A stretch of 5,191 bases of DNA from Alkalimonas sp. (GTDB lineage Bacteria; Pseudomonadota; Gammaproteobacteria; Enterobacterales; Alteromonadaceae). A program made the position numbers and the translations under genes. Below the pieces are notes generated by a model, which saw nothing but the letters and a program-made list of their open reading frames with translations, did not search any database and had not been told where the DNA came from. Within the stretch, counting starts at the first letter, position 1; every line of letters begins with the position of its first letter. The stretch is from NCBI GenBank assembly GCA_022565655.1, contig JAIUMG010000241.1, positions 1 to 5,191 on the forward strand, read 5' to 3'. This document shows positions 1-5,191 of the stretch, piece after piece.

Positions 1-56
1 TTGAGTGTTGAGTGTTGAGTGTTGAGTGTTGAGTGTTGAGTGTTGAGTGTTGAGTA
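1..56. repeat. Perfect 7-bp tandem repeat (TTGAGTG), nearly 8 copies
   Basis: The unit TTGAGTG is repeated seven times without a mismatch. An eighth copy matches for six bases and ends in A instead of G at 56. The array starts at the window edge, so its true length is unknown. On the plus strand a TGA occurs in all three frames within the first 18 bases, so no plus-strand gene can read through it into mogA. The minus strand is open in every frame, because a 7-base unit cycles through all phases, but it offers no start codon. The array ends 17 bp before the mogA start codon and about 8 bp before its ribosome binding site, so it lies in the mogA promoter or leader. Copy number in such arrays often varies through replication slippage. 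An effect on mogA expression is inference. Confidence 0.95.
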
Positions 57-73
57 ATTAGCGTGAGGATTCG

Positions 74-628
74 ATGGAACAGCAAGCAAAAGTTGGTGCT
101 AAGATGGGCGCAAAGATCGGAATAGTCACGGTCAGCGATCGGGCCAGCGCTGGGGTGTATGAAGATATTTCTGGTCAAGCCATCCGTGAGACGTTAAGCG
201 ATTACCTGACATCCGACTGGCAGGCCGAATACCGGCTGATCCCGGATGAGCAGCCGCAGATTGAACAAACCCTGAAAGATCTGGCGAACGAAGGCTGTTG
301 TTTGATTGTCACTACCGGCGGCACCGGCCCATCGAAGCGTGATGTCACGCCAGAGGCTACTGAAGCTGTGTGCGATCGCATGATGCCAGGCTTTGGCGAG
401 TTGATGCGGCAGGAATCGTTAAAGTATGTGCCTACCGCGATTTTATCGCGCCAGACCGCAGGCCTGCGTGGCAGTTGCCTGATCATCAACCTGCCCGGTA
501 AACCCAAAGCCATTCGCCAGTGTCTGGATGCGGTCTTTCCGGCCGTGCCCTACTGCATTGATTTGATGGAAGGGCCTTATCTGGAGTGTAATGAAGCGGT
601 GATCAAGCCGTTTCGTCCGAAGAGCTAA
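74..628 (+). CDS. mogA: Molybdopterin adenylyltransferase MogA
   Basis: MogA activates molybdopterin by adenylating it with ATP, before MoeA inserts molybdate to give molybdenum cofactor in the cytoplasm. The 184-residue protein shows the family signatures in order: a GIVTVSDRASAGVYED strand and loop near residues 16-31, LIPDEQ at 55-60, the TTGGTGPSKRDVTPEAT loop at 80-96, MPGFGE at 104-109, and an LPGKPKAI substrate loop at 139-147. Asp58 and Asp90 match the functionally important Asp49 and Asp82 of E. coli MogA. Compared with the 195-residue E. coli protein it has a shorter loop before VPYC (158-161) and ends at RPKS, without the short E. coli tail. ATG 74 is the first start after an in-frame TAG at 59-61 and has TGAGGA at 64-69. 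Met11 (ATG 104) is closer to the usual family start but has only a weak Shine-Dalgarno. The gene converges on the kinase gene and is not in an operon with the nitrate transporters shown here. MoaB is a less likely label because the match to MogA runs the full length. Confidence 0.95.
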   Translation: MEQQAKVGAKMGAKIGIVTVSDRASAGVYEDISGQAIRETLSDYLTSDWQAEYRLIPDEQPQIEQTLKDLANEGCCLIVTTGGTGPSKRDVTPEATEAVCDRMMPGFGELMRQESLKYVPTAILSRQTAGLRGSCLIINLPGKPKAIRQCLDAVFPAVPYCIDLMEGPYLECNEAVIKPFRPKS

Positions 629-631
629 CCC

Positions 632-2362
632 CTATCGCTGCAATAAAAACAACCAGATCACCAGCAGCAAGGTAACAAACCAAAAACCAGACAGCAGCTG
701 CCAGAACAACAAGCTGCTGGTGCGGGTGCTGCGCTTGACTTCGTCACGTAGAAACTCCGGATTGGGCTGTTTTAAATCCCGCAGCAGGCTCTGCAGTGTG
801 GTGTAGCGCTGTTGCAAATCGAAAGCCACTCCTTTTTCCAGCGCGCGGTCAAACCACATAGGGATACGTGGGTTGTGCTGCCGCGCACTGATGTAACGCA
901 GCCGATCAAAATCACTGGCGCTGCGACAGTCCTCGATTTTTTCACCATAAGGCAACTGGCCGGTAAATAGCTCATAGCAAATGGTCGCCAGCGCATACAC
1001 ATCGCCCTGAATACCGGAGTTATGCCCCATCAGGTACTGCGGATCGGAGTAACAGGCAGTACCAAGCGCGGCATCGTGATCAAGCGGAATAAACACTTCC
1101 GCCACCCCGGCGACAAACACCGAACCAAAATCAACGATTTTGACCTGCTCATCGGCAGTGATCAGGATATTGCCGGGCTTTAAATCCTGATGAATGGCTT
1201 CGCAGTCGTGAAAAGCCTGTAAGCCCTGGGCTATCTGCCCGGCCAGTTTGATGGCCTGGCTGGGCTTAACTGGATGATGCTGCTGCATCCAGCGCTCTAA
1301 GCTTTGCCCTTCGACATACTCCAACAGGTAGTACAAAAAACTACGAGCCCGGTTTTGTCGTATTACTTTCACCACATTGGGGCTTTGAATGCGACTGCCG
1401 ATCCATTCTTCTTTAATAAAACGATCGATGTAATGAGCATCATCGGCGTAATTCACCGATGGACTTTTCATTACCAGCTGTTGCCCGCTGGCTTCATCGG
1501 TAACCAGATACAAATGGCTGCGGTTGCTGGCATACAGCTCGCGCTCGATGCGATAGCCGTCGACCTTCATACCAGCCTGCAGTGCTGGCGGAAAAGGTAA
1601 GCGAGTTAACCGCTCACTGTAATCATCGATGTTCTCGATCGGCAGCACATCTACCCGGGCGATGATCACACTGATGTTATCGTCTGATCCCTGTTGCAGG
1701 GCCAATTGATACAACTGTTCAGCCAGCTCATCCGGCTCACTCGGCTGAGCCAGAATGCTGTTAAATTGTTCCGGCCGGATAAAGTCATGCAAACCATCGG
1801 TGCTCAGTAACAATAAGTCGCCGCTTTGCAGCTGCTGGCGGCCAAAATCAATCCTTAAATCACTGTCCATCCCCAAAGCTCGCACCAAAAACTGACGTTT
1901 GTCTTGCAGCTCCGTGCTGTGATCGGTGGTTAGCTGATGACAATCACCTGCCCGCAGCAGGTAGATCCGGCTATCGCCAATATGGAAAAAGTACGCCGTA
2001 TGGGATTTCACCACCACAGCACTGAAGGTACAAAGGTGACCTTTCAACTGGTTATGGTAGGCATGGCTTCGGCGATAAAGCCGCAGGTTAATAGTGGATA
2101 ACACCTGTTCGGCACTGTGTTTCACCGACCAGGTATCTGGTGTGGTTAAATAATCCTGCACAAAAGACTGTACAGCCGTATGGCTGGCATCCCGACCTGC
2201 TTCAGCGCTGCTGACACCATCAGCCAGTGCCAGCACCGCCCCTTTGTAGGTCAGTCTATGCGGATCCTCGGGGAGCTCATACGCCACCGCATCTTCATTG
2301 CTTTCTTTACCACCAGCCTCACAGCGCGCGGCAATGGTCAGTTGCAATCGCAGTGCACTCAC
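632..2362 (-). CDS. Bifunctional PP2C-type phosphatase / Ser-Thr protein kinase, tail-anchored
   Basis: The 576-residue protein joins two opposing enzymes. Residues about 5-236 form a PP2C/PPM phosphatase with SNEDA (Asp24), ADGV (Asp48), HIGDSRIY (127-134), STDG (Asp189) and SDDN (Asp228), which together supply the expected metal-binding aspartates. After a linker, residues about 268-530 form a Hanks-type kinase: Lys299 in LVMK, a helix-C Glu at 318 or 319, the catalytic loop HQDLKPGN (391-398, Asp393), DFG (411-413), DVYAL (454-458) and Arg519. The glycine-rich loop (about 274-284) has no glycine, and HRD is replaced by HQD. A single hydrophobic helix at about 553-574 ends two residues before the C-terminus, so both enzymes should face the cytoplasm. 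The start is GTG. The frame has a TGA 13-15 nt upstream and GAGGGG at 2371-2376, so no earlier start is possible. It lies 23 bp behind the transporter gene, almost certainly on the same transcript. Catalysis is inferred from motifs, and substrates are unknown. Confidence 0.92.
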   Translation of the reverse strand: MSALRLQLTIAARCEAGGKESNEDAVAYELPEDPHRLTYKGAVLALADGVSSAEAGRDASHTAVQSFVQDYLTTPDTWSVKHSAEQVLSTINLRLYRRSHAYHNQLKGHLCTFSAVVVKSHTAYFFHIGDSRIYLLRAGDCHQLTTDHSTELQDKRQFLVRALGMDSDLRIDFGRQQLQSGDLLLLSTDGLHDFIRPEQFNSILAQPSEPDELAEQLYQLALQQGSDDNISVIIARVDVLPIENIDDYSERLTRLPFPPALQAGMKVDGYRIERELYASNRSHLYLVTDEASGQQLVMKSPSVNYADDAHYIDRFIKEEWIGSRIQSPNVVKVIRQNRARSFLYYLLEYVEGQSLERWMQQHHPVKPSQAIKLAGQIAQGLQAFHDCEAIHQDLKPGNILITADEQVKIVDFGSVFVAGVAEVFIPLDHDAALGTACYSDPQYLMGHNSGIQGDVYALATICYELFTGQLPYGEKIEDCRSASDFDRLRYISARQHNPRIPMWFDRALEKGVAFDLQQRYTTLQSLLRDLKQPNPEFLRDEVKRSTRTSSLLFWQLLSGFWFVTLLLVIWLFLLQR

Positions 2363-2370
2363 GTTGTTAG

Positions 2371-2376
2371 CCCCTC
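2371..2376 (-). promoter_or_regulatory. Ribosome binding site fixing the GTG start of the kinase gene
   Basis: On the minus strand GAGGGG stands 8 nt before the GTG at 2362-2360, inside the 23-bp gap after the transporter stop codon TAG (2388-2386). A TGA in the kinase frame overlaps the first bases of this site, so translation must begin at or after this GTG. Confidence 0.7.
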
Positions 2377-2385
2377 ATAGTCATG

Positions 2386-3867
2386 CTATTTGTGACCAAC
2401 ATCGATGGTGTGTACAGTTCCATCTGGCATTACCTCAGCAATCTGGCCTTTGGGATTTTCCAAGAAGATCATCGCAATCAAGCCAACCACTGCTGATGCA
2501 GCAATCACAAAGAAAAAGGTACTGTAACTAACAAAGCTAAGCACCGTCAAATAGGCGACAGCACCTACATTACCATAGGCTCCAGCCATGCCGGCGATTT
2601 GCCCGGTCATGCTGCGCTTAATTAATGGGATCATGGCAAATACCGCGCCTTCCCCAGCCTGCACAAAGAACGAACACGCCATGGTGACCAATACTGCAAG
2701 AGGGATCCACCAGTAACTGTCGATTAAACCCATCAAAAAGTAACCAACCGCCAAACCTGCTGTCAGGATCAGCAAGCTGCGCCGACGTCCAAACTTGTCG
2801 GAGAACCAGCCACCCATCGGTCGGGATACCAGATTCATAAAGGCAAAACCAGATGCCAGTAAGCCAGCAGTAACCGGGGTTAATCCCTCAAAGGTTTGCA
2901 GGAAATACAGTGGTAGCATGGAAACCACCGCAAGTTCAGAACCAAAGGTAGCAAAATAGGCGATATTAAGGATCCCTACTTGTTTAAAGGAATACTTTTG
3001 CAGTTCCGGTACACCTGCTCTCAGATGTTCGGCATTAATACGCCAGGTTTGCTGGGTTTGGAAGATAAACAACACCACCAAAATACCCCAGAAAATATAC
3101 AGCCAGTCGGCTTCATACAAATGGACGCCTGAAGGCGATAAGCGCCAGGCCAGCACAGCCAGTGCCAGATACATAGGAATGTTCATCAATAACAGTAACC
3201 ATAAGTCACCCCAGCTGGTTACTTCCATGGCACCGGTTTTCTTCGGCTTGAAGTAAATAGAACCTTTTGGCGTATTTCGGGCATATTTATAAAATACCAG
3301 ACCGTACAGACCACAAATGACGCCAACACTAGCAATGGCGTAGCGCCAGCCATCATCACCACCGTACATCAAAGCGATGGTCGGCAGCAACATAGCCGCC
3401 GCCGCAGAGCCAAAGTTACCCCAGCCGCCATAAATGCCTTCAGCCGTACCGACCTGATGAGCCGGAAACCATTCACTAACCAGGCGGATGCCAATAACAA
3501 AGCCTGCGCCGACAAAGCCCAGCAAAAAGCGGAATATCGCCAAGCTGGTGTAAGTGTTGGCAAAGGCAAAGCCAAGACAGAGGAAAGCGGAAATAATTAG
3601 CAATCCCGAGTAAATAATTCGTGGGCCAAATTTATCCACCAGCATGCCCACCACTATGCGTGCTGGTATGGTGATGGCGACGTTTAAGATAAGCAAGGCG
3701 CGGATTTGTGCATCGGTCAGGCTCAAGCTGAGCTGAATGGACGACAACAAAGGCGCATGGGCAAACCAAACGGCAAATGTCAGAAAAAATGCAAACCAGG
3801 TCAGGTGCAAGCTTTTAATTTTCGGGTCGCTGAACTTCAGCACATTGAAACTTCCACTATCGGACAT
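2386..3867 (-). CDS. narK: NNP-family (NarK-type) nitrate/nitrite MFS transporter with expanded central region
   Basis: This is a 493-residue inner-membrane major facilitator protein. Nitrate/nitrite porter hallmarks are present: Arg70 in helix 2 (ITIPAR) and Arg349 in helix 8 (NLVSRP), the pair that binds the anion in E. coli NarK, plus two nitrate signature motifs, GGWGNFGSA at 147-155 and [11 protein letters not shown] at 429-439. MFS motif A appears after helix 2 ([10 protein letters not shown], 74-83) and again after helix 8 ([11 protein letters not shown], 352-362). Helices 1-6 end near 194. Two further hydrophobic segments, about 221-241 and 253-270, precede helix 7 (about 297), giving about 14 predicted segments instead of 12. 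A soluble tail of about 24 residues follows helix 12. ATG 3867 has GAGGTGAG at 3877-3870. It is the first gene of a two-gene unit with the kinase/phosphatase and has a perfect FNR-type box 75 nt upstream of its start. Symport versus nitrate/nitrite exchange cannot be decided from sequence. Confidence 0.92.
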   Translation of the reverse strand: MSDSGSFNVLKFSDPKIKSLHLTWFAFFLTFAVWFAHAPLLSSIQLSLSLTDAQIRALLILNVAITIPARIVVGMLVDKFGPRIIYSGLLIISAFLCLGFAFANTYTSLAIFRFLLGFVGAGFVIGIRLVSEWFPAHQVGTAEGIYGGWGNFGSAAAAMLLPTIALMYGGDDGWRYAIASVGVICGLYGLVFYKYARNTPKGSIYFKPKKTGAMEVTSWGDLWLLLLMNIPMYLALAVLAWRLSPSGVHLYEADWLYIFWGILVVLFIFQTQQTWRINAEHLRAGVPELQKYSFKQVGILNIAYFATFGSELAVVSMLPLYFLQTFEGLTPVTAGLLASGFAFMNLVSRPMGGWFSDKFGRRRSLLILTAGLAVGYFLMGLIDSYWWIPLAVLVTMACSFFVQAGEGAVFAMIPLIKRSMTGQIAGMAGAYGNVGAVAYLTVLSFVSYSTFFFVIAASAVVGLIAMIFLENPKGQIAEVMPDGTVHTIDVGHK

Positions 3868-3935
3868 AACTCACCTCAGGGGCATTAACAGGAGGATTCC
3901 TGGCGCAAGTCTGAGCGCCTTAGTGGCAGCATAAC

Positions 3936-3949
3936 TTGATCTGCATCAA
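3936..3949. promoter_or_regulatory. FNR/Anr/DNR-type binding site (perfect TTGAT-N4-ATCAA)
   Basis: The sequence TTGATCTGCATCAA matches the FNR-family consensus at all ten specified bases, and the dyad extends one more base pair on each side (3935-3950). Its centre (3942.5) is 75 nt from the minus-strand transporter start, which suits a class II activator position with a short leader. The centre is 232 nt from the plus-strand transporter start, too far for standard activation from the promoter near 4136. A weaker -10-like GAAAAT at 3975-3980 could let the same box serve the plus strand. The consensus cannot tell FNR from Anr, DNR or related Crp/Fnr regulators. Confidence 0.85.
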
Positions 3950-3986
3950 GCTGAGAAACCACTCTAAAAACAAGGAAAATAGCCCC

Positions 3987-4002
3987 TACCCTCTAATGGA
4001 TA
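3987..4002. promoter_or_regulatory. Candidate NarL/NarP-type 7-2-7 site
   Basis: TACCCTC-TA-ATGGATA has the inverted heptamer layout of NarL/NarP sites (TACYYMT-N2-AKRRGTA). The right heptamer matches 6 of 7 positions and the left 5 of 7. Its centre is 52 bp beyond the FNR-type box centre, about -94 for the predicted minus-strand start, a distance like that of NarL sites upstream of FNR-activated nitrate genes in E. coli. The match is imperfect, and no narXL or narQP gene is in the window. Confidence 0.35.
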
Positions 4003-4042
4003 GCGACCAAATCAAGCCAGACAGCATGGCAACAGCCCTTAC

Positions 4043-4058
4043 TACCTAGATCGCGGTA
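4043..4058. promoter_or_regulatory. Second candidate NarL/NarP-type 7-2-7 site
   Basis: TACCTAG-AT-CGCGGTA has outer TACC/GGTA arms with exactly the 7-2-7 spacing, and the dyad extends one base further on each side (CTACC/GGTAG). The left heptamer matches the NarL consensus at 6 of 7 positions and the right at 5 of 7. It lies 124 nt before the plus-strand transporter start. A lone heptamer-like sequence (minus strand TACCCCG, 4099-4093, 6 of 7) lies between it and that gene. It could instead be a site for another dimeric regulator. Confidence 0.35.
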
Positions 4059-4135
4059 GCTGACCTTGCCTGAGCGGATGCGGCAGCTTCTTCGGGGTAT
4101 CTCCTGCGCGCTCAGCAGCCAGAAAAAAAGCCGCG

Positions 4136-4141
4136 TATGAT
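4136..4141 (+). promoter_or_regulatory. Possible -10 element of the plus-strand transporter
   Basis: TATGAT differs from the TATAAT consensus at one position and would start transcription near 4148, about 27 nt before the start codon. The expected -35 position (about 4113-4118, CAGCAG) is a poor match, so the promoter would be weak or dependent on an activator. The assignment is tentative. Confidence 0.35.
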
Positions 4142-4159
4142 ATTGGCACTGATGTCTTG

Positions 4160-4165
4160 AAGGAG
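4160..4165 (+). promoter_or_regulatory. Strong ribosome binding site choosing ATG 4175
   Basis: AAGGAG lies 9 nt before ATG 4175. Two other ATGs crowd this spot (4171 and 4179) in other frames; only the frame from 4175 stays open and encodes the transporter. Confidence 0.75.
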
Positions 4166-4174
4166 TGTTGATGC

Positions 4175-5191
4175 ATGAATGCAACTCTGCCGCATGCCTG
4201 GCGAGCCTTGAGCATGGCGACGCTGGCCTTTGCTGCAAACTTCTCGGTCTGGACTTTATACGCGGTACTGGCGATTGATTTTCAGCATAAGTTAGCACTC
4301 AGCGGCACTGAGCTTGGCGTGTTGTTGTCAGCGCCAATTTTGTCAGGTGCTTTACTGCGCTTCCCAGCCGGGATCCTGTCGGAGTACTTTAGTGCCCGCA
4401 CCCTCTGGCTTTGGCAGATGTTGCTGACCATACCGGCTCTGTTATTGCTGCCGTTAATTGACAGCTTTCAGGGCTTTTTCTGGCTTGGGCTCTGGATTGG
4501 CCTGAGCGGTGTATCTTTTACTTTTGGGATTCGTTACGTCACCGACTGGTTCAGCCGCGAACAACAGGGCTTGGCACTGGGTATTTTTGGTGCCGGAAAT
4601 GCCGGGGCCGCTATTTCATTAATCCTGCTCCCCTTGCTAGTGAATTGGCAGGGTTGGGGGTGGACCGGACCTGCCTATGCTCTGGGTACGCTATTTATGT
4701 TGCTGCTGTTTGCCCTGATAGCCCCCAGGCTACCAAAGCATCTACCGCGCAATAACTTACCCTGGGGCGCTCATTTTAAGCCTCTAAGACACCTGCAAGT
4801 CTGGCGATTTGGCTTGTATTATTACTTTGTATTTGGCAGTTTTTTAGCGCTGATCCTTTGGCTACCTAGTTACTATATGCAGGCCTACCAACTGGAGTTG
4901 CAGCAAGCCATGGCGTTTACGCTGTTTTTTGTCGCAACCTCAAGCATGGCGCGAGCTCTAGGCGGTTGGTTTTCCGATCGATACGGTGGTCGGGCAGTCA
5001 ATTGGAGTGTGTTCTGGGTTTGTTTGGTTTGTTTGTTTTTTCTGAGCTACCCACCAACCACCATGACCATCCATGGCTTAGAACGTGACGTGCAGCTCAG
5101 TATTGAAATCAACTTATGGTTATTTACGGCGTTGATTTTTGTCATTGGCGTCGCGCAGGGCTTTGGCCGCGCCAGCGTCTATAAAATTATT
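4175..5191 (+). CDS. narK: NarK-type nitrate/nitrite MFS transporter, NarK1-like (3' end outside window)
   Basis: The frame is open from ATG 4175 to the window end, giving the first 339 residues of a protein expected to be about 400-470 long. It belongs to the NNP porters of the major facilitator superfamily in the inner membrane. Helix 2 carries Arg62 (SGALLRFPAG) and helix 8 carries Arg260 (SSMARALGGWFSDRYGGR), the two anion-binding arginines. The first nitrate signature is GIFGAGNAGAA at 136-146. The visible end, GFGRASVYKII (329-339), resembles the GKAAVYKHIP-like segment of NarK1-type proteins, thought to act as proton-coupled nitrate symporters, so this subtype is favoured. The second nitrate signature would lie just past the edge. 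There is no extra helix pair between helices 6 and 7, unlike the divergent neighbour. It has its own AAGGAG site and possible promoter. Other denitrifiers often place two narK genes before narGHJI, so nitrate reductase genes may follow, which is inference. Confidence 0.9.
   Translation, partial: MNATLPHAWRALSMATLAFAANFSVWTLYAVLAIDFQHKLALSGTELGVLLSAPILSGALLRFPAGILSEYFSARTLWLWQMLLTIPALLLLPLIDSFQGFFWLGLWIGLSGVSFTFGIRYVTDWFSREQQGLALGIFGAGNAGAAISLILLPLLVNWQGWGWTGPAYALGTLFMLLLFALIAPRLPKHLPRNNLPWGAHFKPLRHLQVWRFGLYYYFVFGSFLALILWLPSYYMQAYQLELQQAMAFTLFFVATSSMARALGGWFSDRYGGRAVNWSVFWVCLVCLFFLSYPPTTMTIHGLERDVQLSIEINLWLFTALIFVIGVAQGFGRASVYKII

Larger units (their letters stand above)
3868..4174. promoter_or_regulatory. 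Divergent control region between the two nitrate transporter genes
   Basis: This 307-bp stretch holds no convincing gene. It contains the minus-strand Shine-Dalgarno (3870-3877), a GC-rich 5-bp hairpin GGCGC/GCGCC (3902-3919, 8-nt loop), one perfect FNR-type box, two NarL-like palindromes, and a plus-strand -10-like TATGAT with a strong Shine-Dalgarno near the right end. If the FNR-type box acts at the classical -41.5 position for the minus-strand gene, transcription would begin near 3901 and the leader would be about 34 nt. The -10 element there would be only a weak match (CAGACT, 3913-3908), as is common for activator-dependent promoters. Confidence 0.75.

Noticed and set aside
373..380. 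GCGATCGC octamer, like the HIP1 repeat abundant in cyanobacteria
   Set aside because: A single copy within mogA carries no weight, and the rest of the window does not suggest a cyanobacterium.
661..720. Inverted repeat CCAGCAGC...GCTGCTGG as a possible terminator near the mogA/kinase junction
   Set aside because: It lies inside the kinase coding sequence where Leu, Gln and Ser codons of the membrane anchor give such repeats by chance, the spacer is over 40 nt, and no T-run follows.
1304..1600. Plus-strand open frame opposite the kinase gene
   Set aside because: It is fully antisense to conserved kinase motifs, has no ribosome binding site of note, and its product has no recognisable family.
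3889..3902. Short palindrome CAGGA-N4-TCCTG in the leader of the minus-strand transporter
   Set aside because: Five-base arms are expected by chance, and no known operator or riboswitch matches it.
3993..4298. Open frame of 101 codons on the minus strand across the divergent region
   Set aside because: It overlaps the first 124 bases of the well-supported plus-strand transporter, its product has low-complexity Arg/Ser/Cys-rich composition, and it shows no recognisable domain.

Overview
The window looks like part of a nitrate-respiration or nitrate-uptake locus from a Gram-negative bacterium of roughly balanced GC content. A gammaproteobacterium is most likely: MogA resembles the E. coli protein, and the promoter region carries a perfect FNR-type box. 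No marker gene fixes the genus. There is no rRNA, tRNA, CRISPR array or insertion sequence in the window.

Layout. Positions 1-55 are a perfect 7-bp tandem repeat (TTGAGTG, nearly eight copies) that runs off the left edge. Just after it comes mogA (74-628, +), the molybdopterin adenylyltransferase of molybdenum cofactor synthesis. Facing mogA, with only 3 bp between the stop codons, is a minus-strand pair that looks like an operon. The upstream gene is an NNP-family (NarK-type) nitrate/nitrite transporter with two extra predicted helices (2386-3867). It is followed after 23 bp by a bifunctional PP2C phosphatase/Ser-Thr kinase with a C-terminal membrane anchor (632-2362, GTG start). A 307-bp divergent control region (3868-4174) separates this operon from a second, different NarK-type transporter (4175 to beyond 5191, +), which is cut by the window edge.

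How it fits together. The transporters move nitrate in and nitrite out or in. MogA helps make the cofactor that every bacterial nitrate reductase needs. The control region holds one perfect FNR-type box (TTGAT-N4-ATCAA), well placed to activate the minus-strand operon when oxygen is low, and two weaker NarL/NarP-like 7-2-7 palindromes. The reductase genes are not in the window and may lie beyond the right edge. The least understood component is the membrane-tethered kinase/phosphatase. Its position behind the transporter suggests that nitrate transport or metabolism is controlled by reversible Ser/Thr phosphorylation, but its substrate cannot be read from the sequence.
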